Source: Oikopleura dioica (taxonomy: Eukaryota; Chordata; Appendicularia; Copelata; Oikopleuridae). Taken from it: a stretch of 64,000 nt of DNA. The translations under genes and the position numbers were made by a program. Location of the stretch: positions 7,321,001 to 7,385,000 of the forward strand of contig OU015567.1 in the NCBI GenBank assembly GCA_907165135.1. Direction: 5' to 3'. Positions 43,701-54,610 of the stretch are shown piece after piece. Position 1 is the first letter of the stretch, and every line of letters starts with the position of its first letter. The notes under the pieces were generated by a model, which made no database searches, was not told the DNA's origin, and saw only the letters and a program-made list of their open reading frames with translations.

Positions 43701-45000
43701 CGCCCGCGCATTCTTGAGAAGGTGTTTGATTTCGAGCTCAGCATCGTTCCGGAGCGCGAGAAGGTGCCAGTGTTCAGATGACTGTAGCTAGTACCAGGGC
43801 CTATCGATGGTGTGTACCTGCCAGGATATCCGATACTTTTAGGACCTTCAATAGATAGTCGAACGTGACTAACTGGCAGAATTTCCAATTTGATTTGATC
43901 GCTAGGGGACGAGAGCAACCTTGTCGCATCATCAAGCGTGAGTTGTTCAACGTGATGACCATCAATTCGAATCACCTGATCACCAACATGTAATGCTCCG
44001 CAGCGATCGGCAATACTGGCCGCCACGATTTCAGAAATGACGATTACGTGTCTGTGGTTAATCACAGTTACGCTCAAATTGACTCCCAAATTGGATCCGG
44101 GCGGCTTTGCTACTTCAATAGACAGCGGCCCCTTGGCGTTTTGAACTTGATCGACTATTTGAGCCGAGTACTGGACGGTGAAAACCTCCTCGCGATCGAT
44201 AATGGCGAGGGCCTCGTCGAGGGTGCAACTGTCCAGCCGGTTGTTGCCCGCAGCGACCATTCTGTCGCCCACTTTGATTGGAGTATTCGCATCGCAAAGG
44301 GACCCAGGGCGAATGAACGAGACAACAAGAGGGCGGGTCTTCATCGGATCTTCTTTATTCACGCCGCCTCTTAGAACGATGCCACGGCCAGAGCCTGGGA
44401 CGTCGTCGCGTGGCAAATTGACAGTGACAATCTTTTGGACTTGATGGGGCGAAGGTGGAAATGTAGGAGGCAGCTCATAGTCGATGCCCAGGTTGAGTAC
44501 GTTGCCCACGTTTTTCAACAAGTTAATAATGTCGTCATGCTTCAGTCGGCTTGTATTGATCCCATTCACCGAAGAGATGATGTCGCCGACTTGGAGCAAG
44601 TCGCAGCGCGAGGCCAACCCGCCAGCGCGCAAGTGCTCCACTCGCGCCATCGACAGCTTATCGAGCCCGCCAGCGATTGTCAACCCCAGTGGCTCATCTG
44701 AGTCCTTCACAAGCCTAAAGCCAACTTTCAGTATCTTTTCAACGGGTTTAGCATTGATGTACAAAAAAATTAATTGACCCAAATGGTGATTATTCTTTCA
44801 GCAAAAATCTTACTAGAATTATTTTCGACCAAGTAAATTTTCAAAAAATCGCCTTACCTAACAGTTGTGCTGCCTTTAATTTCTTCTGGAAGAAGACTCT
44901 CCAGAGGCACCAATTGCTGCTCATAATTAGGAAGCGGACTTTGACTGCGCTTGGATCGGTGATTCTTGGAGCCAAGACAATAAAAATTCTTCAGAGGCAT
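40775..45000 (-). CDS. GRIP1: GRIP (glutamate receptor-interacting protein), multi-PDZ scaffold
   Basis: Read from 45000: [34 protein letters not shown] domains follow: [55 protein letters not shown] with [34 protein letters not shown]-type PDZ4 ([17 protein letters not shown]); [40 protein letters not shown]; and the last [35 protein letters not shown]. The final exon continues [33 protein letters not shown] and stops at 40775-40777. Seven PDZ domains in this order, including the shared [13 protein letters not shown] block, identify GRIP1/2, which binds AMPA receptors, ephrins and liprin at synapses. A long low-complexity linker (41200-42320) precedes PDZ7, as in vertebrates. Which paralogue it is cannot be said. 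Confidence 0.88.
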
Positions 45001-46565
45001 TTCTTTGAGCCACTCGTCAAGTGATCGGCAACATTCTAAAGAATTCTCTTTCTCAAATTGAAAAGAAAGAAAGTAAAAAAGACGGGGAGTAAAAATTACG
45101 GTGGATTAAGCGTGCGTGCTCCAGATGTAGCTTGGTGATTTGAGAAAATTATGGGGGTTGAACGAAACGATGAACAAAATCAAACGGCGGATCATTATGA
45201 GATTAACGATGAATTATGCGTTGTAATGAGTATAGCGCTCGTGAAAAACCGTAAAATGAGCTTTTGTTGGCATTTTGAAAAAGTACGCTTGAATAACGAA
45301 ATTCAAAGGATCTTTCGAATGAATTTTTTCTATAATTAAAAATTTGAAAGAATTTAACTTTTGAACTTGTCAAAGTACTCAATAAACGCTCTTTTATTTA
45401 CGATCGATTCAAGAGCTAAGTTAATTTTTGATGATGACAAATTAGACACAGAAACATTGATACAAGGTACTTCTGATTATTACCTTCTGATTCCTCTTTT
45501 CTTTAAAAAAATCTCTTTATTCTTCGGTACAAGGCTCTCTAGTAAGTGAGTGTATATTTCTTTTTCTGAATCCTAGTCTAGCTGCAAGATTTTTCTGACA
45601 CCTCAGCTCAGGGTTTTCAAGGTGAGCGTACTGTTTGTGAGATTTTGAAAAAAAATTTCAACGCTCGTGCTCACTCGAAAATAAACGGCAACCTGGGGGA
45701 AACAATGCCCCGGCGCCAGAGTTAAAATTACTCAAGCCAAGAGATGCGTGTCGCCCCCATCTGGACGTCATGATCAAGAGAGAAAAGGTAAACCCGCGGA
45801 AATTTCAATTTCCTCAAAATGGTCCTTGATCAAAAGACTCAAGTACCGTTTGGAGAAGCTCCTTTGATAGAAAACTAGACCAAGGGCCAAAATGTTATTC
45901 AAAACAAAAATACGATTCCCATGAAATTCGAAAAGAACTTGATGAGAATTTATTCGAAATCAAGGAAGAATTCCTTAGAATAAAAACTATTCCAAAAACT
46001 CCACGCTTTATTAGTAAACGTAAAAACAATTCAAGAAATGAGTAAGTTAATTATGCTTAGGTATGCGTTCAAAAGACCACAAGCGAAAATCGCTTCCTCC
46101 TTGGTTGTTACTTTCGTTTTTTTTCTTTACCTCTCATTAAATCTCCCGTTTCAGAACCACTGTTTCCTTCCTCTCATGTAAAAAGCTCGTCAGACATAAA
46201 ATAATATAAATCTATTCAGGTGACTTTGAAAAGTAAGATTTTTGAAGGTCGTCAAAAATGTGGCGTCGTTGTCGAGCTACTACATTTTATTACTATTGAC
46301 GATATTTATTATCACATTTGAAGATGTGATCTCATTTTCTGGTAGTTTTGCTTTAATCCCACGCGGATTTCCCCTTCTAGATCAATTACAATCTCCGGAA
46401 ACGAGCTGAAAGAATAGCTCCTTTCTTTCAAAGTGTCCTTTTTACAGTAGAATCGCTTGAAAAGGACAATAGAAATTCCTTTGGCAACTAGTTTTTCTCT
46501 TTTTATTTTTTAACATTAGTTATAGCAAAATAAGGAGAGTGAAGATTAATTTTACAGTAGTTGAA
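45001..46565. other. Intergenic, 1.5 kb, no firm gene
   Basis: Lies between the 5' end of GRIP and the 3' end of DROSHA. Short + strand frames at 45151-45339 and 45361-45549 have no recognised domain. A GC-richer patch near 45690-45795 (frame PELKLLKPRDACRPHLDVM, bordered by ag and gtaaac) could be an exon, but no partner exons were found. Otherwise AT-rich. Confidence 0.4.
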
Positions 46566-49500
46566 CTACTGGCCGTTTTGGCCGAAACGAACGGGAGCAC
46601 CAGTTGAGCCGGTCGAGTTTTGAAGCTTTTGGTAAAACGACGAGCGCCAGATTCCATCGCGAATGCGCGGTTGGAACTCTCCTTTGGGCACACCCGTGTA
46701 GAGGGGCCACTGGTTCGTGTCTTCCCGCTCTGGAGGGAGGTTCTTGTCGGGGAGAACTCCCAGAAGCGTTTTCGACCATTTCCACCTAAGAAAATAGATT
46801 TTAAATTCAGCTAGATGAGATCAAGGAGGAATGTGAGCACCCTAGAGCTAAAGAATTTCTCGAGAGATTACCATGGTCTCGATTTTCCTTTTGTGTCCGA
46901 TTCATTAAAGAGGCTTTGTTGTTGATATAGTACTGTTGCCATTCGCGTTGCGGGAAATAGTATTTCTCGAGCGCCTTGCGCGCCGCAAACTTCTCCGCCA
47001 GCTGGATCGACGGCCCGTGACCTTGAATAAAGAAAAGTAAGTTGAAACGACGTCAGATGTGCTCATAATACTAACGATCATAAATTATCAACGCTATTTT
47101 CGTAAATCATTTAATCGCCGAGTTTTACTTATTTCATTTGATCTCGTAAATCAAACGGATATTCATCAAAACCGAGCTTTTTCTTGTGGCTGCCTAAAGA
47201 AGATCGATATTTTTATATTTGTCTGGCTAGAACTTTTAATTTTTCGACCAGCTGTTAATATCAAGACATCACAAGAATTTTAACTAGATAGACAAACTCT
47301 TGAAAGTCAATCAATCTCACGAGACTACTCAATTTTGATCAACATCCTTTTGATTTACGAGATCAAATAAAATTGGCGAAACTCGGCGATGAACAAAATG
47401 ATTTACGAATAAAGATTGTTTCCGTCAAAACTTATTATTCAATAAACGGTACCTTCTCCGATTCTCTCGCCTCTGAAGTAGACTTCCACTCTGTAACGCA
47501 TCTTTGACGAGCTTGTAGAGCTAGAATTGTGTCTGTATTCTGGCAAGTCGGGAGATCCTTCCTCAGGGCGCAATGTGAGGCAACACTGTTGAAGACAGGA
47601 TTTAGGATCGTTCCAAACTTGGCTCATAATAAAGTGCTTCAATCGGGGATAGAAGCAGACTTTCATGAAAACGTCCACGGCAATTATTCCTTGATCTAAT
47701 CGAGTATTAATAAAGTCATTATGAATATAAATTTACCGATGAATAAAGCGCCAATGAAGGATTCCATCAAATCTGCGAGAATTTTTTGTTTCCAGCCCAT
47801 TTTATCTTGGTTTAGTGATTGGCGCGAAATGACAAACTTTTAAAAGTTTTCAAAAGAGTGTTAAATTAAGCATTTTTTTTCTGTCAAAATTTTATTGAAA
47901 CTAGCCTTATCGAGTCCAATTTGCTGGGCAACAAGCGCTTGGGTCGGTGCACCAACCATCGTACATCTCAATAATGTCAGATGCCCCTCATGGTGAAGTG
48001 GAAAGTGCTTGAATAGATATTCCGCGGCAAGAAAGTTGCAGATCGCGTCACCTAAAAACTCAAGCCGCTGATTGTGACCCTTTGTGATGTCATTATATTT
48101 GACGTTCTTGAGGGTGAGTGCTTTGGCGAGGAGGCGAATGTTCTTGAACTTGAGGCCGAGGAGATTCTCCAATTCTGCGCAGCGCTTGAGCACTTTTGAA
48201 GATTCAATCTTGGCTCGGTCGCCGTCCGGGAATTCTTGCTGAAGAGGATGAGCTGGGAAATTGAGCCAGATTCGTTGGAGACTTTCGTCGTCGAATAAAA
48301 CACGGGCGAGGAGGTGGCGAACGGGCTCGAGTCCGCCGTCCATGTAAATAGCACCGAGGACAGCTTCGAAGCAGTTGGCGAGGGCGTTGTTTAGATCCTC
48401 TCGTTTGGCAAGATCCTGGAGAGAATAAGGTTGGGATTTTTCGGAAGTAACAAACCTGGGAGTGGATGTAGACGAAGTAATCTTCTAGCGTCAATTTTTG
48501 CGCTAGAGCCGCGAGATGAACATTACAAACAAGGGCACATCTCAGCATTGAAAGCGCTCCTTCCCCGAGATGCGGAAACAGATGAAAGATGGAGACGGAA
48601 ACGATGAATCCTAACACAGCATCGCCGAGGAACTCCGGTCGCTCCAAATAGTTAATTGGACTTTCCTTCGGCTCGCTAGTTCCGAGCAATGCCATGACTT
48701 TTATCAACGTAACAATGCCCCTTTTCCGCTCGTACGGACGAGATGGTCCATCCTCGCCGTATTGCGGTTTCCTGATGCCGCAGTTTGTCGTGGAGTTACG
48801 CACGTGATCCGGGTTTTCGCCGTAATTGTAAACTGCTGATGGATGGGTCATCGCTCGCGTGAGCCAGGAGAGATTCTTGAATCGATAACCAAGGATTGTT
48901 TGAAGCGAGTCCAATGAGTGGATGTATCGGAAAATTGGGATAAAAACTTGATCAAAGAATTTGGAAAAAATATTTCAATTTGGAATCAAGGAAGAGAATT
49001 TGGATCCCTGCCTGATATGATGAGTTACGACGGGCAATAAAAATGCATGAGCCGCCATGTCCGGGAAAATACCGGTAAGTCGAAAGTTTTCGCAGGAGAT
49101 TTCGTTTGTAACTTCGCGCTGCATGTCGGCCATTCGGCGCATCTTCTGAAGAAGAACTTCCAAATCACGGATTTTTGACCAATGCTGTTCTTGAATACGC
49201 GGCTTGTTCGTAATTAAATGTCGGTATTTCTGATAGGTCCTGTACACTTTCTGATAAACAGGGTCGCCAGCGTAGCTCAAGTTCGCCGGACGCACGCCAA
49301 AGTGCACAATTATGGGCCAACGGTGTTCTTTGTTCGCAGCCCCGGTCATGGTTTTCTCCCGGTCGAGTTGGTCAAGGCGAATAGTAGAAGGCTTCTTGCC
49401 AGGGTTCGTGACAAGCTGACCTCGGAAGGTTTTGACAGGGTGGCTATTTTGGATTTGGGGGTTAGTTGGAATTGGATTGGATCCAATCCATTAAGGTTTG

Positions 49501-52500
49501 GATGGAATTTGGATGGCCTGGGTACCGGATTTTGTTGGGGAAAATTGGGCAATTGGGGGAAATTGGGGAATTGGATCCAATAAAAAATATCTCGCTAAAC
49601 TATGCAAAGCAGGGTCATTTTCATGATAAAAATGAACAATTTCGGATAAATAATCATTGTTTTGGCCATGTTGATCTTCTTTTCGGATTAAAACTTACTG
49701 TTTCCGTTCTTCTCAAAGTACTAAAAGCCTTGGAAAAATTGGAAATCCAATTGGATCTAATTGGAATTGGGGATTTTTGGGGAATTGGCTAATAATTGGA
49801 TTGGGTTGGATTTTGGATGGATAGTTACGACTCAAAATTTATTGGATGGAAATTGGATGGCCAGACCCCAAAATTTTGTCCAAAATAGCCACCCTGGGTT
49901 TTGATATAGTTTTCCCAGGTATTGAAATCCGATTCTTGAGAGAATTTTGAAAGATGTTATCCTTATCATTACGGACTATGTCTATAGAAATTTCTTATAA
50001 ATCAAATTTTGATACCAACAGGGTCTAATGTTCAGAATTATGATCGGCATTTGATGCGTGTTTTTTAATTCAGGTAACCCCGTAGGGTTAATCATCAGTA
50101 TGTGCCAGCCCTGAGACATAATCTCCCATTCGTTCTTGGCACGTAGTTTTTAGGTCAGTTCCATATCCGCAAGATAAATCTTCACCCAGATAGCGTCAAG
50201 TGTCCCTATCTATAATTTCATCATTCCTGACCCTATCAGGACTAAGGGAAGACGGAGTTTTCCTCCATTAGGAAATCTTATGGTCTTTCAAAACTCTTCC
50301 TAACAATCTAACGAGGTCATTTGGCTCAATCAGCGGCTTGTTACTGTCGATAAAATACTGCATAATCTGGTCCATTCCCAGCAATTCCAACTGATTGTCA
50401 AGTCCGCGTGATTCGAATCGGGGCAGGAAATAGAAAAATTTTTGGCTAAAAGATGATCCCGGCTCGATTTTGACACTAGGGTCGTTCGAGGGAGTGAGGC
50501 CTTCAATCCAATCGTAGAGTTCTAGTGTGTCTTTGAAGAAAAAGTCCGAGAATAGTTCCAGGTCGGCAAGGCAAAATGAGGTGGGGGCAGGTTCGGGAAG
50601 CAGGGTGATAGCGTGCTCATTGTGGTATCTAAAGATTGACACGGTAAGAATCAGAGGGGATGGTTTTATTCGACCTGGTGACTGGTATTGTTGGCACTTT
50701 TGACAAGTCCCGATGGGAGAAAATTGAATACCCGGCAAATCGGAATGTCTTGTTGTTGTAGCTGATTTTAGTAGTGATATGATCCTTGAAGGCAAAATTC
50801 TTGAGAGGACTGACAGTGATTCTATAGTGGAACAGCTTATCGAGGTTGTTGCTTTTGGCAGGGAGAGCGGGAGGCTGGATTTCTTGTGGATAGACGCCGT
50901 GGTTGATTCCGTGTTGCTGGTCCATTTCGCATTTGCACAAAGGGCCGTCGTTGGCCATTTTGGGCTCATTGTACCAGAGCTCGGCACACATGCGGTCCGG
51001 GTGATTCTTGATTGTTCTGATGTACTTGATCAGTTCGCCAGCTTTGTTGAGGATTTTCTTCGTGTCTCCTTGGAGCAGCGACTTTCTCTTCTTCTTTTCT
51101 GACTTGCCGAAGACGCCGGCTTTTTCCAAGTCCTTTCTGAACTCTTTGATAACTTGATAGCCTATCGTGTCTTCTTGGCCATCGGCAGCTTCTTCTAGCG
51201 CATCGTTGAGGGTATCTCCGTCGACCGTTTGGCTTTCAGTGGCAGTTTCTTCTTCTGTAGCAGCTTCAGTCTCTTCATTTCCATTTTCCTCGTTTGTTTC
51301 TAGGTCATCTTCGCATATGAGTAAATTAGTACCGTTGTCATCATCGGAATCGACATCTGAGAATTCATCTTGCTCGTTTTCAGGAGTTCCGGAGAGGATG
51401 GCCGCTCTTTTTCGTCGCAAAACCTGAAGAGAGAAAGTTCAGGGGGAAAACTAAAGCTGCATACCTTCGGAGCTTGCCAGGTTGAATCAGATTGGGCAGT
51501 GTGTCTTTGTGAAAGAGCTTGAAACTCTTCGCGGACAGGCTCAAGTGACGGCAAGCTCTCGCGCTTTTCAGTGAAATTCAGCAAGGGAGAATAGTTGTCC
51601 GTTGGTGCGGAGATAACTTTTTTATTCGCAACAGGTGCAGGAGGCGGTTTGGGAACACTTCCATGGAGGAGTTTTTTCTCGTAGTTTTCGCGATTCCTTT
51701 CTCTGTTTTCAGGTCTTGGAGAAGGGCTCTTGTTGGCACTTTCAATCTTTAAAATAAATAAAACGGAGCCCATTCCTTCGGGAACTTCCAGTTCTAGTGT
51801 CCCGATCTCTGTTCCTCGATCTACTCCTATCTCTAGTAGCATCTCCATTCATCATTCCATTGCGAGATCCAGATCTGGAATCTCTATCTCTTGAATTAGA
51901 GAAATCTCTCGAGCGTTTTCGGCTATCACTTCTCGGCTCTGGGAAGCCTAGTAAGCGTGAAACAAAGGAAAAGAAAAGTGATCAACGTACCATCGTCGAT
52001 TCGCTCGAGTTTGACTCTCACAGGAGCTCCTGAAAGTTGAGGCTCTTCTCCTGGTTCTGTTTTGACCCTAGCGGTTGGGTCGAAAGGGATGAAAGAAGAT
52101 CGGTCTTGCCACTCTTGGTCAGTGATGCGCTCGATTTTCACCCGCCCGTTAGTGCTACTTCTGCCTCTATTTTCCTGCTGGTCGAACGTTTCCTCTCGTG
52201 AGTGACCCCACTGTGGCAACTCTCGCGGTTCTCTAAATCTATCCACGCGAGCGTTGCCACTGTACTCATCACGGGAGGAGCTATTTCGCGAAGTTCTAGC
52301 GCAATTCTGAGGCTCAGAAGGGAAGCCTGGCTCTTCGAATTCGCGCTTGAGAATCGGTTTTTTAGAATTGGAATTTGTCGTGTTGGAACTGTTCGGGGGC
52401 GCTTGGAGCAGCTTGAGCGGTGGGGAGGGACTGTTGCTAGAAGAATCAGTGTTGGACACTTGAAGATTGTTGGAGGCGATGACGCAGGTGGCAATTTTTT

Positions 52501-52719
52501 TCATTGGCATATCGTGACGGCTTTTAGCAGTATAACGAACGGAAGCGTTTAGCGTGGGCAGTATTTGATTCTCACAGACTGACTGAAGAATAGTGTTGCT
52601 TTTCAAAAGAAAAAAGGAGAGCAAACCTTGGTGAAGAAAATGGTGCCATCAATGAATCCAAAATCGGCATCGAGGGCAGTGACGATCCCGACAAAAATAT
52701 CGCCACTGTCATTAGTCAT
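46566..52719 (-). CDS. DROSHA: DROSHA, nuclear RNase III, with transposon in a coding exon and an unusual N-terminus
   Basis: Read from 52719: MTNDSGDIFVGIVTALDADF, GFIDGTIFFT, SVCENQILPTLNASVRYTAK form a small beta-barrel-like N-terminal domain. A Ser/Pro and RS-rich region follows (KRSRDFSNSRDRDSRSGS), then an acidic stretch, and the Drosha central domain (HPDRMCAELWYNEPKMANDG, KLFHYRITVSPLKNFAFKD, DTLELYDWIEG, NYIKT then FRGQLVTNPGKKPS, WPIIVHFGVRPANLSYAGD). Two RNase III domains: ERPEFLGDAVLGFIVS with ANCFEAVLGAIY, and HNQRLEFLGDAICNF with LADLMESFIGALF; the Glu and Asp metal ligands are present in both. A dsRNA-binding domain ends the protein (VEVYFRGERIGEG). Drosha starts microRNA processing with a dsRNA-binding partner. 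The element at 49436-49896 interrupts the central domain. A GT at 49892 to AG at 49421 splice would remove it in frame, changing FR to Q. Confidence 0.88.
49436..49896. mobile_element. hAT-like element within a DROSHA exon
   Basis: Inverted ends CAGGGTGGCTATTTTGG (49436)...CCAAAATAGCCACCCTG (to 49896) are flanked by perfect GGTTTTGA repeats (49428-49435 and 49897-49904). The interior repeats ttggaattggattgga-like units, mirrored in the two halves. There is no transposase. On the gene strand the flanks join to ENYIKTFRGQLVTNPGKKPS, the expected Drosha sequence, when the element and one repeat are removed. Read literally, the frame runs through about 25 codons of element and stops. Confidence 0.9.
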
Positions 52720-53414
52720 TTCGCATTGATCTGAACTTGAGTTTTTTTTAAGAAAACAGAATACGAGGACTTGCATAAAGGAGTAGTTTATTTTGTCGTT
52801 TAAAAATTGAACCCTTTCAATATTTCAATATTTAGTAGTCATGAAACGATGGCGCGTTTTTTCTTTGGAACCAAGTTTAATTAGAAACTTTTTTAAAAAC
52901 GCTCAAAAGGCCCAAATTCTGCCCTGATTTTTGTATTTCAAACATGTTTTCGTCTTTGAAGAAGCAAAAAATGAGTTCTGTTGTAAGGAAAGTTATTTCA
53001 GGTAAATTCAAGTTCATTAGGTTTTTTATGAATAAAGACTTGCTCGTTCGGCAGTTGTTTTTTTTCTTAATTTGGGGCAGAATGAAAATAATAATGGATC
53101 ATTTTGGTCATGGCCTTTTTTCCAGTTAATTCTAGTGGAGAAGCATTGGAGACTCGTAATGGAAAAATATGATAACGGGTGGAAAATTGACGAAAACGGG
53201 AAGTAAAAAGGGTAAATTTTTGAAAACGCGGTTTTGAAATTGCCAATCGGCAAGTTACAGTAAGAAAAAACTTGTACAGTCGAGAAATAAAGCAAAAGAC
53301 TAGTACTGTAACACTTGTACTCCTACAATTGAGACGGTAGGTATGGAGTACCGAAAATAAACAGGCTGAGAAAACGCTCAATAGAACTATTTATGGGGCT
53401 AAATATGAGGGTTT
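52720..53414. other. Spacer between DROSHA and CTDNEP1
   Basis: AT-rich, with no frame showing a known domain; the + strand frame at 52944-53129 is hydrophobic but unrecognised. Presumably the DROSHA promoter and the 3' end of CTDNEP1. Confidence 0.45.
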
Positions 53415-54413
53415 TCAAAGCCTGCCGTTGATTCGGTTTCGTTGAAGTACACTTCTCACATCTTTTGTAAACCTCAGTGCATCTAACATGGGCAATAAAT
53501 TAAGTAAACATGTATCGTGCGGATCCTGAAAACGAAAATTAAGATCATTTATTGGAAAAACGAAGGACTTACGGAGAACCACGATTTGATGGGGACGGCA
53601 TTTTCGACATAGTGGCGATATGCGCCGGGACTATTGTCAAGGATGAAGACGGAAGATAGATCGCTATTTACTGTAGCCAGATCCTGAAGAAGATTTTTAA
53701 CTTTAGGTCTACCCGACGTTTTCGTACCTTTGTGTAGGAATGATACTCCATCCGGCAATCTTGTCGATAATATCGCCGTCTGAGTATCGTTTTGTGCGGA
53801 TCAAGCTTGTCGCAAACAGCTGAAAAAGGTTACAAATAATCATCATTAGCAAGTGAACCTGATCCATAAACTTCCATAGATGCGGTGAAGACAACCAGGT
53901 CATACCATTGAGAGACAGTTTGAAGAAAATAGTCGACATGTGGACGCTTGTAAACATAAAACGAAACGGGATGTGAGTCAATCACAACGTTCAAAATGAA
54001 GTCTGATGTTTTTGCTACAGAATATATTTTCACTTGGTTTTCAAAAATCCTCCTACTTGATCTAGCTGGACCTCCACGGCCAAGGCCATCGTGCTGCGAG
54101 TGGATGAGTGTCTCGTCAAGATCCAGCACTAGCGTTTTCCGCTTGACACCAGTTACGCTTAAGTTTCACATTAAGCAAAGCGAGAGGGGACAAGAACGTA
54201 CCGTTGAATTTCCGCAGGTTCTAGCGGTGCAAATCGATTGGGATATCTCAGCGTCGTAAACTGCTGAAACCATCTGATATTCCTGCTTGCCGTGGTGTAC
54301 AAGTACTTGATGACACCGACTATAAACATAATGGATCTGATACTGTAGACGAGTACTGTACTCATTAGTTGCAGCATCACCGTACTCCAGGACTTTAGCG
54401 ACGGGTCACCCAT
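53415..54413 (-). CDS. CTDNEP1: CTDNEP1 / Dullard nuclear-envelope phosphatase
   Basis: Read from 54413: [38 protein letters not shown] is the N-terminal membrane anchor. Then [19 protein letters not shown] carries the DxDxT catalytic motif, with an insertion ([17 protein letters not shown]) relative to vertebrates, then [75 protein letters not shown] and [14 protein letters not shown] to the stop at 53415. The HAD-type motifs are complete. The enzyme dephosphorylates lipin at the nuclear envelope and endoplasmic reticulum and also dampens BMP signalling. Introns are about 40-55 bp. It lies 198 bp downstream of the GPAA1 stop on the same strand. Confidence 0.88.
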
Positions 54414-54610
54414 GGAAAACAAGAAATAACAATTAGAAAAAAACGCGATGAGCACCTCACTGGCGCTGCATTTTTTCTCTCTTTTTTAACCTTTTTTCTT
54501 TCGATAAACCTCTAAAAAGATGAATGCTCAAGAAAAATGTGAAGAAAACTTGGTTGTTTTTGAAGAAGAGGAATGTCAGAATAATTGGCTACCAGAAGTC
54601 TAAAAGGTGT

